Shown piece after piece: positions 52,907 through 61,686 of a stretch of 64,000 nt of DNA. Each line of letters begins with the position of its first letter. The first letter of the stretch is position 1. The stretch lies in assembly GCA_003481745.1 (NCBI GenBank), contig QULP01000002.1, forward strand, positions 248,001 through 312,000, in the 5' to 3' direction. The notes beneath the pieces were generated by a model. The model was not told where the DNA came from and made no database searches. It saw only the letters and a list, made by a program, of their open reading frames with translations. The stretch is from Firmicutes bacterium OM04-13BH. Lineage in GTDB: Bacteria; Bacillota; Clostridia; Lachnospirales; Lachnospiraceae. A program made the translations under genes and the position numbers.

Positions 52907-53596
52907 ATGGGTAGTTTTTTTAACATGGACAGTCCGGTTATGAGGTTCCTGTCCCGTTTATGTGACTTGATGATTTTAAATATTTTATGCCTGATTTGCT
53001 GTATTCCGATTGTTACAATCGGTGCATCCATTACCGCACTTTATTCGGTAACTTTAAAGATGGTAAAAGGGGAAGATTCCTATATTGCAAAAGGCTTTTT
53101 TAAAGGATTCCGCCAAAACTTCAAAATCTCTACGATTATCTGGCTGATTCTGCTTGTTATCGGTGCTCTGCTTGCCTTTGACTTTCGTGCGACAAATATG
53201 CTTCCGGCTGCTTTCCAGAACGTTTTCCGTGTTTTGGTCGGTGCATTTATTACATTTTATATTTTGCTGTTTTCCTATATCTTTCCATACATTGCAAGAT
53301 TTGAAAACGGAATCAAAGATACCATAAAAAATTCAGTTTTAATCAGTATCTTAAACCTTCCACGTACTATTTTAATCGTACTTTTACCAATCGGTCTGGT
53401 TGTCTTTACATTCTTAACCAAGACAACCTTAGCTTATGGAAGCCTGTTATGGTTTTTAATGGGAGTTTCCTTTGTTGCTTATGTAAATTCCATTTCCTTC
53501 CGGATCGTATTTGCAAAATATGAACCAAGTGAAGACGAGGAAGAACCCTCATTTGATTCTGAAGAAGTAAACGAAACAGCAAACGAAGAAAAATAA
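52907..53596 (+). CDS. YesL family membrane protein (DUF624)
   Basis: A 229-residue protein with five to six helices and the DUF624 N-terminus (FLSRLCDLMILNILCLIC, then GASITALYSVTLKMVKGED). Family members often lie near sugar transporters; function unknown. An acidic C-terminal tail (about 205-229). AGAAAGAAGGA precedes the ATG. It follows the CNNM gene in one unit and is ended by an unusual nested terminator. Confidence 0.9.
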   Translation: MGSFFNMDSPVMRFLSRLCDLMILNILCLICCIPIVTIGASITALYSVTLKMVKGEDSYIAKGFFKGFRQNFKISTIIWLILLVIGALLAFDFRATNMLPAAFQNVFRVLVGAFITFYILLFSYIFPYIARFENGIKDTIKNSVLISILNLPRTILIVLLPIGLVVFTFLTKTTLAYGSLLWFLMGVSFVAYVNSISFRIVFAKYEPSEDEEEPSFDSEEVNETANEEK

Positions 53597-53607
53597 ATTT
53601 TTTACAG

Positions 53608-53698
53608 GTCAGGTCATAGAGTAAAGCGGATATTCGCAATCCGCTTCGCTACTTGCTCATGAATGTTCAACTTGAATCTATGACCTGACTTCTTTTTT
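53608..53698. terminator. Terminator stem with a REP-like element in its loop
   Basis: GTCAGGTCATAGA (53608-53620) and TCTATGACCTGAC (53677-53689) form a perfect 13-bp stem followed by TTCTTTTTTT. The about 56-base loop holds the REP-like hairpin. It lies between convergent yesL and the YdcF gene, whose stop is inside the right arm. Confidence 0.85.
53624..53661. repeat. REP-like hairpin repeat (copy 3)
   Basis: AAGCGGAT, 7 bases (ATTCGCA), ATCCGCTT, then CGCTACTTGCTCATG. It nearly matches 19392-19429. Confidence 0.88.
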
Positions 53699-54289
53699 TA
53701 TCTCATTTAAAATTTCATGAAACTGACTTCCACAGCGCTCTACTTCTCCAAGCACAGTCTCAATCCCCTCTTTTGATAAATACCAGTTCTCGGCTGTTAT
53801 CGGGCTTTCTTTTGCCGGACACACGAAAAATTCAGTTTCCGGATATAAGAGTTGATAATACAATAACGCTCTTCTTGCATGATACGGCATACAGCAGAGA
53901 ATCGCTTTTTTTACTTCCATCCCTTCTTTATCCGTCACTTTCTTAGAATAAATTGCATTTTCATAAGTATACGTTGCATTATCTTCTTTTAAGATGTCTT
54001 TTTTATCCACTCCGTTTTGAACTAATACCTGCTGTAAAAATTCCCATTCAGTTTCAAACTTTCCCTGATACAGTTCTTGTTTTTGCAAAACTCCTGCAAA
54101 ATGACCAAGCACTACACTATAATGCCCGGATGGCAAAAGCTTTTTTGCAAACCCTTCTCGGTATAGCTCTGCTGCACGCTCAGATGGATTCGGAAATCCA
54201 TTTCCCGGAATAAAAATAATATCTGCTTTTTGAGGCTCTTGGTCTATAAAAATAAAATCTGTTATCTGCTTTAAAAATTTTTCATACAT
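53678..54289 (-). CDS. YdcF/DUF218 family protein
   Basis: A 203-residue soluble protein with the DUF218 core: ADIIFIPGNGFPNPSERAAEL (first strand and conserved acidic loop), LKEDNATYTYENAIYS (the E-(N/S)-x-A-x-(N/T) motif), and ILCCMPYHARRALLYY. The Escherichia coli homologue YdcF binds S-adenosylmethionine; the role is unknown. ATG at 54289 follows AGAGGA. It is convergent with yesL and downstream of a degV gene with a terminator between. Confidence 0.82.
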   Translation of the reverse strand: MYEKFLKQITDFIFIDQEPQKADIIFIPGNGFPNPSERAAELYREGFAKKLLPSGHYSVVLGHFAGVLQKQELYQGKFETEWEFLQQVLVQNGVDKKDILKEDNATYTYENAIYSKKVTDKEGMEVKKAILCCMPYHARRALLYYQLLYPETEFFVCPAKESPITAENWYLSKEGIETVLGEVERCGSQFHEILNEIKKEVRS

Positions 54290-54322
54290 CTGTCTTATCC
54301 TCTTCTGATTTCTTATCACATA

Positions 54323-54351
54323 GAAAAAGAAGCCGGTTTCTCCGACTTCTT
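54323..54351 (-). terminator. Terminator after the second degV
   Basis: AAGAAGCCGG and CCGACTTCTT pair with one mismatch; TTTTTC follows on the minus strand. Confidence 0.75.
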
Positions 54352-54386
54352 AAGGCTTCTATTTCATTTTCATTCATCTGCAAAAA

Positions 54387-55226
54387 TTACATTGCGATAA
54401 TAATTCCGCCATCATTTGCGTACATACTGCTGACACCCGCAGTATCTAACATAACCACATCTTTTACCGGAATCCGCTCTAAAATTGCCTCTTTTACTGC
54501 CTGTGCACGTGCCGGACAGTTACAATGACTAATTCCCAGCACCTTTTCTGCCGGATTTGGTGTGCGTTCTACCACATAATCAACCATTTTCATCACTGCT
54601 TTATTCATTCCTCTTGCCTGGTCAAGCTGAACAATCGTACCTTCCGGTGTAGAACCCATCACTGGTTTGATTTTTAAAGCAGTAGCCACAAATGCTTTTA
54701 AATTGCTCAATCTTCCATTTTTACGAAGTGTTTCGAGCGTTTCAAGCACAAAATACGTATTCTGTTCACTGATATAGGCATCTACTTTTTTTATTACTTC
54801 TTCAAATTCCATCCCCTGTTCTTCACACTCTTCAATTTTTAAAGCAATTAAGGTCTGTCCAACCGACGCAGAGTGAGAATTAAACACATGAATTTTTTTA
54901 TCCGGATGTGTTTCCTTTAATAAATTCATTCCCAGAACTGCGCTGTTATAAGAACCGCTCAATTCAGAAGAAAGTGTTACTGCATATACGTGTTCTGCCT
55001 CACAATCATACGCTGACATATAACGTTCTGGTGACGGGCAGGATGATTTCGGGCAATTTGGACTCTCTGCAACTCGTTTTAAAAAATATGCCTGGTCAAA
55101 AGTATCATCATCTATAATATCTTCATCATCCACGGTCAGTGTCAACGATGCTCTTTCCACAGCCGGACTGTCTTTCCATTTTTCTACTAATTCTCCACAA
55201 CTGTCTATCACAATTTTATATCTCAT
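54387..55226 (-). CDS. DegV family fatty-acid-binding protein (second copy)
   Basis: A 279-residue DegV/FakB-like protein: IVIDSCGEL at the start, a threonine/serine segment VTLSSELSGSYNSAVLG that cradles the fatty acid, LRKNGRLSNLKAFVATAL and a final ANDGGIIIAM. It differs clearly from the copy at 27224, suggesting a different chain preference. It is monocistronic, divergent from the DUF5721 gene. Confidence 0.9.
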   Translation of the reverse strand: MRYKIVIDSCGELVEKWKDSPAVERASLTLTVDDEDIIDDDTFDQAYFLKRVAESPNCPKSSCPSPERYMSAYDCEAEHVYAVTLSSELSGSYNSAVLGMNLLKETHPDKKIHVFNSHSASVGQTLIALKIEECEEQGMEFEEVIKKVDAYISEQNTYFVLETLETLRKNGRLSNLKAFVATALKIKPVMGSTPEGTIVQLDQARGMNKAVMKMVDYVVERTPNPAEKVLGISHCNCPARAQAVKEAILERIPVKDVVMLDTAGVSSMYANDGGIIIAM

Positions 55227-55315
55227 ATTGCACCCTCTTATATGTAGTTTCTAATACTATGTTTTATAATACCATAAAACACTATACTTGAAAAGGCTTT
55301 TTCCTTAAAAAGACT

Positions 55316-55343
55316 TTGATTTTTTTACCGAATCGTTTATACT
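55316..55343 (+). promoter_or_regulatory. Promoter of the DUF5721 gene
   Basis: TTGATT (55316-55321), 16 bases, TATACT (55338-55343), about 35 bases before the ATG. Confidence 0.65.
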
Positions 55344-55378
55344 TAAAAAAGTAAACACAAAAAAGATGAGGTTTTTCA

Positions 55379-55882
55379 ATGATTGCATTAAACGTACAAG
55401 ATGTCAAAGATTTTATGGCACGGCTCTTAATTTCAGAAGAATTTGACTCATTCTGGCTCTGTGAGGCTTCAATTACCACATTTTCAACCTTTCAAATTGA
55501 TGGAACCCTGCGCCCTGAATTTTTTGACACTGAAGAAGCCGAAGCCCTTACAAAAAGCGGTCGCACCTATTGCCTGTGGCAGGAAGTAAAGCCCTACTGT
55601 TTTTCTATTATCAAAGGGAAAAAAACACCGCTTTCCTTTAAAATTGTATTTCAATTATCCAGACAGGCTTCCGAACAGCTTCTCTTAAAAAATGCTTCAA
55701 ACTGGAGCATTAACGATATTTATGGGCTTTATTTAAATCTGCAGTATGATGGTACTTCCCTAATCTGTACCACCGGCACTTCCATGAAACTATTTTCTAT
55801 GGATAAATCACTGGATCTTCTCTGGGATGAAGCTGTCATCACATTTTTTAAAAAACACCAGATTGCCATGCTTTCTGTCTAA
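55379..55882 (+). CDS. DUF5721 family protein
   Basis: A 167-residue soluble protein recognised as DUF5721 (MIALNVQDVKDFMARLLI, then FDSFWLCEASITTFSTFQIDG). Found in Lachnospiraceae and related families; no known function. GATGAGG precedes the ATG. It lies 85 bases upstream of nudC with no strong terminator between, so the two may be cotranscribed. Confidence 0.82.
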   Translation: MIALNVQDVKDFMARLLISEEFDSFWLCEASITTFSTFQIDGTLRPEFFDTEEAEALTKSGRTYCLWQEVKPYCFSIIKGKKTPLSFKIVFQLSRQASEQLLLKNASNWSINDIYGLYLNLQYDGTSLICTTGTSMKLFSMDKSLDLLWDEAVITFFKKHQIAMLSV

Positions 55883-55967
55883 AACATGGCATATAAATGT
55901 ACCACAAAGTGAAGGTTAAAAAGCCTTCATAAATATCTAACATAACTTTACAGGAGGAATTTTACTT

Positions 55968-56816
55968 ATGATACAAGATATTTACCCACATATTTATCAC
56001 AACGAATATACCCCTCACGAACCAACTCCTGAAGATATTGTTCTTCATTATAAAGACAACACTGTTTTTGTAAAAAAAGAAGAACAAAATATTTCGTTTT
56101 TAAAATTCTCTGAAGTTGTTTCCGTTTATCCAAAAGCAAAAGAAACATTTATCTATCTGTTTTCTATTGATAAGGTTTCTTATTATCTTATCCCTGAACT
56201 TCCAGAAGCTCTTTTTTCAAACTATCACTTTGAAAATAATCGTCTTTTCCGTACTGCACGACCAAAAGACCTCGCCTTTGCCGGAATCACCGGATGGCAG
56301 TTATTTACATGGTACAGTGAACACAAATTCTGTGGAAAATGCGGTTCTCCAATGAAATCAGATAAAAAAGAACGTATGCTTCACTGTCCGAACTGCAACA
56401 CAATCGAATATCCAAAAATTTGTCCGGCAGTTATCACAGCAGTACGAAATGGAAACAAACTGCTTTTATCTAAATATGCGGGTCGTGAATACGTTCACTA
56501 CGCACTAATTGCCGGTTTTACCGAAATTGGGGAAACCATTGAAGAAACCGTAAAACGTGAAGTAATGGAAGAAGTTGGATTAAAGGTTAAGAATCTGCAT
56601 TTCTATAAAAGCCAGCCTTGGTCTTTTTCCGGAACACTGTTATTTGGATTTTTCTGTGATTTGGATGGAGAAGATACGATTTCTCTTGATGAAGAAGAAC
56701 TTTCCATGGCAGTCTGGATGGAACGTGAAAATATTCCGGATGACCCGGAACAAATCAGCCTGACCCGTGAAATGATGACCGTCTTTAAAAACGGAGAAGA
56801 TAAAAAATACTGTTAA
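55968..56816 (+). CDS. nudC: NAD(+) diphosphatase NudC
   Basis: A 282-residue Nudix hydrolase that splits NAD(H) and can remove NAD caps from RNA. The four-cysteine zinc site (CGKCGSP and CPNC, residues about 122-145), the Nudix box GFTEIGETIEETVKREVMEE, and the family motif SQPW followed by SFS (SQPWPFP in most) near residue 223 are present. The last motif is divergent in two positions. CAGGAGG precedes the ATG. A terminator follows. Confidence 0.92.
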   Translation: MIQDIYPHIYHNEYTPHEPTPEDIVLHYKDNTVFVKKEEQNISFLKFSEVVSVYPKAKETFIYLFSIDKVSYYLIPELPEALFSNYHFENNRLFRTARPKDLAFAGITGWQLFTWYSEHKFCGKCGSPMKSDKKERMLHCPNCNTIEYPKICPAVITAVRNGNKLLLSKYAGREYVHYALIAGFTEIGETIEETVKREVMEEVGLKVKNLHFYKSQPWSFSGTLLFGFFCDLDGEDTISLDEEELSMAVWMERENIPDDPEQISLTREMMTVFKNGEDKKYC

Positions 56817-56830
56817 CTCTTAAATGAAAC

Positions 56831-56876
56831 AAAAGTGCCCCTGAATTTTTCTACAAACTCAGGGACACTTTTTTAT
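56831..56876. terminator. Bidirectional terminator between nudC and htpG
   Basis: AAAAGTGCCCCTGA and TCAGGGACACTTTT pair with one mismatch, followed by T runs on both strands. Confidence 0.88.
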
Positions 56877-56887
56877 GGTTCACCTTA

Positions 56888-58972
56888 TTATTTTGTCATT
56901 TCCATCATAATTTCATTGCTTCTTGCAACAAATTTTGTCATCTCTTCCGGAGTCAGCTGTCTATGCGTAATCACAGCTAAATCATATAACTGCTCGCATA
57001 CCAGTTTGGTTAAATCTCCTTCTTTGTTTGCCAGCACATACTGCACCAGTTTATTATTTAAGTTTAATACCAGTGTTTCCTGTCCGCCAAACATAGATGA
57101 ATCCATACCGTACATATTGTACATCTTCATCATTTCCTGCATACGACGGCTTTCTTCTGTCACTGTCATCATAGAAGAAACACTTTCGTTTTTCAGCTTT
57201 TCGGCTTTTACTGTCAGATTTTCTTTTCCTAATGCTTTCTTAAAGATTTCGCCTAACTCTTTTGTCTGCTCTTCTAAGTTTTCTTCGCCGTCTGCTTTTA
57301 CAGATTCATTGATGTCTGCATCAATACGCATGAATTTTACAGTTTCTTTTTTCTGCTCTACATGAGAAATAAATGCAGAATCAATGTTATGCTTTAAGAT
57401 GAGCGCATCCTGTCCCTCTTCTTTAAACATATTGATGTACTGGCTCTGCTGTACTTCGTCTGTTACATAATAAACCGTTGTTTTTTCCGGTTCTTTTCCT
57501 TCTTCAGCATCTTTTTTAATTTCTTCTGCTGTTTCTTCTTTATTCTCTTCGATTACTGTTTCAGCTTCCTCTTTTGCCTCTTCTTCTGTCTCATTTTCCT
57601 TTAAGTAATCTTCCAGAGTCAGGTATTTTCCATCCAGATTCTTATACAGGATATAATCCATCATTCTGTCTGAAAATTTAGTGTCTTTCAAACAGCCAAA
57701 TTTGATAAACGGATTGATATCATCCCAGTATTTTTCATAAGTTTCACGGTCTGTCTTGCACATTCCGGAAAGTTTATCTGCCACCTTCTTACTGATATAT
57801 TCAGAAATTTTCTTAACAAATCCATCATTCTGAAGAGCACTTCTTGATACATTCAGTGGTAAATCAGGGCAGTCAATCACGCCTTTTAACAACATTAAAA
57901 ATTCCGGAATAACTTCTTTAATGTTGTCTGCAATAAATACCTGATTGTTGTATAACTTAATGGTTCCTTCAATGGATTCATATTCCGTATTAATTTTCGG
58001 GAAATATAAGATACCTTTTAAGTTAAACGGATAATCCATATTTAAATGAATCCAGAATAACGGCTCCTTATAATCCATAAATACTTTACGATAAAATTCT
58101 TTATATTCCTCTTCGGTACACTCATTTGGATGTTTCATCCACAGAGGCTGTGTATCGCTCAAAGAAACCGGTCTTTTGTTAATCTTAACCTGGTCTTTTG
58201 CAGGAGAAACTTCTACAACTTCTTTTTCTCCATTTTCATTTTCTTTTTCTTCTGTTTTGGCATCTTCATGAATATGCTCTACAACAACATCATCTTCTCT
58301 TAAGTCAGCTTCATCAATTGTTTCATATTCCTGCGGAGCATTTGCCTTGGAAAGATAAATCTCTACCGGCATGAATGAGCAATATTTTTCGATAACTTCT
58401 CTTGCACGGTATTCATTTGCAAACTCAAGACTTTCTTCATTTAAATGCAGGGTGATTTCAGTACCGACTTCTGTACGATTACTGTCTTCAAGTTCATACT
58501 CTGTACCACCATCACAAGACCAGTGAACTGCCTGTGCTCCCTCTCTGTAAGAAAGAGTATCAATTTCAACTACATCGGCAACCATAAATGCAGAGTAGAA
58601 TCCCAGACCAAAGTGTCCGATAATCTGGTCTTCATTTGTTTTATCTTTATATTTTTCAAGGAACTGGGTTGCTCCTGAAAAAGCAATCTGAGTAATGTAT
58701 TCTTCTACTTCATCTGCAGTCATACCAAGACCGGTATCAATGAATTTCAGGGTTTTTTCTTCTGGATTTACAATTACCTGAATCTGATTTTTATGATTTT
58801 CAGGAAATGTATATTCTCCCATTACCTCTAATTTTTTTAATTTTGTAATTGCATCACATCCGTTGGAAATTAATTCACGGAAGAAAATGTCATGGTCGGA
58901 ATATAACCACTTTTTAATAATTGGAAAAATATTGTCACTGTTAATTGATAAACTACCACGCTTACTAGCCAT
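56888..58972 (-). CDS. htpG: Molecular chaperone HtpG (Hsp90)
   Basis: A 694-residue Hsp90. N-terminal GHKL ATPase with RELISNGCDAITKL (catalytic Glu), DTGLGM and GHFGLGFYSAFMV, middle domain with the SRSALQND-type arginine loop (LNVSRSALQNDGFVKK), and a C-terminal dimerisation domain. A charged Glu-rich linker is expanded (residues about 465-515). ATG at 58972 has AAAAGGAG; the frame opens at 59038 inside the promoter. It is controlled by a CIRCE operator upstream. Confidence 0.97.
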   Translation of the reverse strand: MASKRGSLSINSDNIFPIIKKWLYSDHDIFFRELISNGCDAITKLKKLEVMGEYTFPENHKNQIQVIVNPEEKTLKFIDTGLGMTADEVEEYITQIAFSGATQFLEKYKDKTNEDQIIGHFGLGFYSAFMVADVVEIDTLSYREGAQAVHWSCDGGTEYELEDSNRTEVGTEITLHLNEESLEFANEYRAREVIEKYCSFMPVEIYLSKANAPQEYETIDEADLREDDVVVEHIHEDAKTEEKENENGEKEVVEVSPAKDQVKINKRPVSLSDTQPLWMKHPNECTEEEYKEFYRKVFMDYKEPLFWIHLNMDYPFNLKGILYFPKINTEYESIEGTIKLYNNQVFIADNIKEVIPEFLMLLKGVIDCPDLPLNVSRSALQNDGFVKKISEYISKKVADKLSGMCKTDRETYEKYWDDINPFIKFGCLKDTKFSDRMMDYILYKNLDGKYLTLEDYLKENETEEEAKEEAETVIEENKEETAEEIKKDAEEGKEPEKTTVYYVTDEVQQSQYINMFKEEGQDALILKHNIDSAFISHVEQKKETVKFMRIDADINESVKADGEENLEEQTKELGEIFKKALGKENLTVKAEKLKNESVSSMMTVTEESRRMQEMMKMYNMYGMDSSMFGGQETLVLNLNNKLVQYVLANKEGDLTKLVCEQLYDLAVITHRQLTPEEMTKFVARSNEIMMEMTK

Positions 58973-59037
58973 GATATAAACATCTCCTTTTACTTTCTCT
59001 TTTTGCAGAAAACTTCTCTTTTCTGCTGCTAAAATCA

Positions 59038-59066
59038 ATATTAATACTTAAAGAGTAAAAAGTCAA
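59038..59066 (-). promoter_or_regulatory. htpG promoter
   Basis: TTGACT (59066-59061), 17 bases, TAATAT (59043-59038). Confidence 0.75.
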
Positions 59067-59073
59067 GAAAAAA

Positions 59074-59100
59074 TTAGCACTCATTTTAGTTGAGTGCTAA
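59074..59100 (-). promoter_or_regulatory. CIRCE element (HrcA operator) upstream of htpG
   Basis: TTAGCACTC-N9-GAGTGCTAA, a perfect match to the HrcA operator consensus, 7 bases upstream of the -35 box. Confidence 0.95.
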
Positions 59101-59179
59101 CAAATTTTTATAAATTTTCTAAACAAAGAATAAAATCTATACAATTTCACAGGTGTTCGATTGGAACGTCAAAAAATAG

Positions 59180-60550
59180 TTATCTCAAAAACAAATGCAG
59201 GAATAAATTCTTATACTTTCGATAAGGAAGATAGCGAATCGGAATATCTATTTTACTTTTTCTTACAAGCAGACTCTTTTTATGACTAAACGTATCAAAT
59301 CCCGCTTTTCCATGATAACTTCCCATTCCACTTGCACCGACTCCTCCAAATCCCATATAGGAAGTTGCCAGATGTACTATAGTATCATTGACACATCCGC
59401 CCCCAAAGGAAAGCTGTGAGAGCACCTGTTTTTTGACAGACTGCTCTTTTGTAAATAAATAGAGTGCAAGCGGTTTTTCCTTTTGTTTTACCAGATTTAC
59501 GGCTCTCTCTATGGTTTCAAATCCAATCACCGGCAGAATGGGACCAAAAATTTCCTCCTGCATCACCGGCGCATCAAAGTCAGTTTCATTTAAAATAGTC
59601 GGTGCAATCTGCAAGGTTTCTTTTCGTCCATATCCTCCGCTTACAACCAGTTCTTCTTTTAACAGCTTCATCAGCCTTTCATAGTGATAACTTGAAATTA
59701 TTTTAGGATAATCTTTGCACTTTAATGGTTCTTTTCCGTACATTCTGTGAATCCATTTACACATTTTTAAAATCAATTCTTCTTTTACGGATTCCTGAAC
59801 CAACACATAATCCGGCGCAACACAGGTCTGACCACTATTTAAAAATTTTCCAAACACAATTCTTTTAGCCGCAAGATTTAAGTCCGCACTTTCTTCTACA
59901 ATACAAGGACTCTTTCCTCCCAATTCAAGTACAACCGGTGTCAGCTGTTTTGCTGCCTGCTCCATAATCAGTTTTCCAACTCTTGGTCCGCCTGTATAAA
60001 AAATAAAATCAAATTTCTGCTCTAACAGCTTTTTATTTTCCTCTTCCCCGTCTTTGATTACAGCTACAAACTCTAAAGGAAATGCTTCTTCGATTATCTT
60101 TTTTATCATTTTAAAAGACACTGTCGATGCTCCCGATGGTTTTATCACGCAACAGTTTCCTCCTGAAATTGCATCAATAAGTGGCTGAAGACAAAGCAAA
60201 AACGGATAATTCCACGGTGCAATAATTAAGACCACACCATAAGGCTCCGCAATTACCATACTTTTTGCCGGAAACTGAGCAAAGGGTGTCGGCACCCACT
60301 TTTCTTTCATCCAGCCGGCCAGATGTTTTTTTACATAACGAATCTCATTTAAAAGAAGTCCGATTTCTGTCATATAACTTTCAAACGCACTTTTATGCAA
60401 ATCTTTTTTTAAGGCATCTGCAATTTCTCTTTCATGTTTTTTAATTACGATTTCAAGCCTGTTTAATGCGTTCTGGCGAAATTGGATTGATTTTGTCGCT
60501 CCTGTCTCAAAAAAGTTTCTTTGCTCTTTTAAGATTTTTTCTATTTCCAT
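59180..60550 (-). CDS. Aldehyde dehydrogenase, class 3-like
   Basis: A 456-residue NAD(P)-dependent aldehyde dehydrogenase. The oxyanion/asparagine stretch APWNYPF, the glutamate in LELGGKSPCIV and catalytic cysteine in NSGQTCVAPDYV are all present. EEIFGPILPV follows. It resembles the short class 3 (ALDH3/AlkH-type) enzymes lacking the N-terminal extension. It ends with hydrophobic IRYLPYRKYKNLFLHLFLR, which may touch the membrane. ATG at 60550 is preferred over 60580. It seems monocistronic; the substrate is unknown. Confidence 0.92.
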   Translation of the reverse strand: MEIEKILKEQRNFFETGATKSIQFRQNALNRLEIVIKKHEREIADALKKDLHKSAFESYMTEIGLLLNEIRYVKKHLAGWMKEKWVPTPFAQFPAKSMVIAEPYGVVLIIAPWNYPFLLCLQPLIDAISGGNCCVIKPSGASTVSFKMIKKIIEEAFPLEFVAVIKDGEEENKKLLEQKFDFIFYTGGPRVGKLIMEQAAKQLTPVVLELGGKSPCIVEESADLNLAAKRIVFGKFLNSGQTCVAPDYVLVQESVKEELILKMCKWIHRMYGKEPLKCKDYPKIISSYHYERLMKLLKEELVVSGGYGRKETLQIAPTILNETDFDAPVMQEEIFGPILPVIGFETIERAVNLVKQKEKPLALYLFTKEQSVKKQVLSQLSFGGGCVNDTIVHLATSYMGFGGVGASGMGSYHGKAGFDTFSHKKSLLVRKSKIDIPIRYLPYRKYKNLFLHLFLR

Positions 60551-60596
60551 GCAGTCTGCCTCACTTTCTTTTTTAATCACCCAAAATATTTGAAAA

Positions 60597-60641
60597 ACAG
60601 GCAGTCTTTCCTTACGAAAAAACTACCTGCCTTCTTTTGAC
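60597..60641 (-). terminator. Terminator after the 87-residue gene
   Basis: AAGGCAGGTAG and complementary AGACTGCCT form an imperfect stem; TGTTTTTC follows on the minus strand. Confidence 0.7.
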
Positions 60642-60643
60642 TC

Positions 60644-60907
60644 TTAGCCCTCTACAATCAGATACTGACCATTTGGAAGTGCAAATACTTCACTGGCTTC
60701 TTCAAGTTCATTCATGGACATTTCATCGACATCCATACCATTTTCTTCAAAATATTCTTTTACTTCTTCTAAAGTATCCACAACAACTGCCATACAATCT
60801 TCTAAAAATGCTTCTGCTTCTTCCACAGTTTCTGCAACCGGCTCCGGAAACAGTTGTTCCTGATTTCTTAAAAATGTAATCAAGCACTCCTCACTAAATT
60901 CATTCAT
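60644..60907 (-). CDS. Small acidic hypothetical protein
   Basis: An 87-residue acidic, helical protein (FLEDCMAVVVDTLEEVKEYF, then ending FALPNGQYLIVEG). I do not recognise a domain; similar small proteins occur in Lachnospiraceae with no experimental role. GGAGGAAAAACG precedes the ATG. It has a terminator of its own. Confidence 0.7.
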   Translation of the reverse strand: MNEFSEECLITFLRNQEQLFPEPVAETVEEAEAFLEDCMAVVVDTLEEVKEYFEENGMDVDEMSMNELEEASEVFALPNGQYLIVEG

Positions 60908-61017
60908 TCGTTTTTCCTCCTTAATCCTATCATCTTTTTTTCAAAAACCGTTTTCACGTGTTTTGTACTCTTATCTCAGATCGAGATACTCCCTTTGAAA
61001 CCTTAATGGTTATGCTG

Positions 61018-61686
61018 TCACACATTTTTATGCGCTTTTGCATAAGCCAGAATTTCTTCCGGTTTGTCTACAATTTTAGCTGCATGATGTTCTTCCAGTT
61101 CTTTTCTTGGACGAAATCCCCAGGTCACACCAATTGTAAACATTCCTGCGGCATTTCCGGTATCCATATCTGTATTGGTATCTCCCATATAAAGACACTC
61201 TGAAGGTTTGGCATTGAACTCTTTCGCAATCGCAAGTGGTCCAAGTGGAGAAGGTTTTCTTGGAATTTCGGCAGTCTGACCCTGTACTTTATCAAACAAT
61301 TCTTCTCCAAATATTTTATTTACCACATCTACTGCTGCATGATGTGGTTTATTTGAGCAGACACCTATCTTAATGCCTTCTTTTTTTAATCCATTTAACA
61401 TCTCCACAATGCCATCAAACGGCTTTACATGATAAAACGGGTCCTCTTCAAACCATTTGCGGTAAATCTGTTTTGCTTCTTCATAATCAACTTTATCTAT
61501 TCCGCCGGATGCCTCTAAAATTCTTCTTACCAGCTCATCTGCCCCATCTCCGGCAAAAAAATTATATCCTTCTACCGGCTGTTCTTTAAGTCCATAATGG
61601 CTCAGCAGACGGTTTCCCACTACCGCAATCGATTCTACCGTATCTGCAATTGTTCCGTCTAAATCAAAAATACATGCTTTTATCAT
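61018..61686 (-). CDS. HAD hydrolase, phosphoglycolate phosphatase-like
   Basis: A 222-residue HAD phosphatase. Motif I FDLDGTIADT (Asp8/Asp10), motif II VCSNKP, motif III lysine in KPSPLGP and motif IV MGDTNTDMDTG. The helical cap (about 15-85) matches Gph-type enzymes. Its ATG overlaps the maf stop by 4 bases, so it is coupled to maf, suggesting a nucleotide or damage-repair phosphatase, which is inference. Confidence 0.88.
   Translation of the reverse strand: MIKACIFDLDGTIADTVESIAVVGNRLLSHYGLKEQPVEGYNFFAGDGADELVRRILEASGGIDKVDYEEAKQIYRKWFEEDPFYHVKPFDGIVEMLNGLKKEGIKIGVCSNKPHHAAVDVVNKIFGEELFDKVQGQTAEIPRKPSPLGPLAIAKEFNAKPSECLYMGDTNTDMDTGNAAGMFTIGVTWGFRPRKELEEHHAAKIVDKPEEILAYAKAHKNV

Noticed and set aside
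56835..57365. Plus-strand 176-codon frame across the htpG end
   Set aside because: It is the complement of well-supported htpG coding sequence and has no start region of its own.
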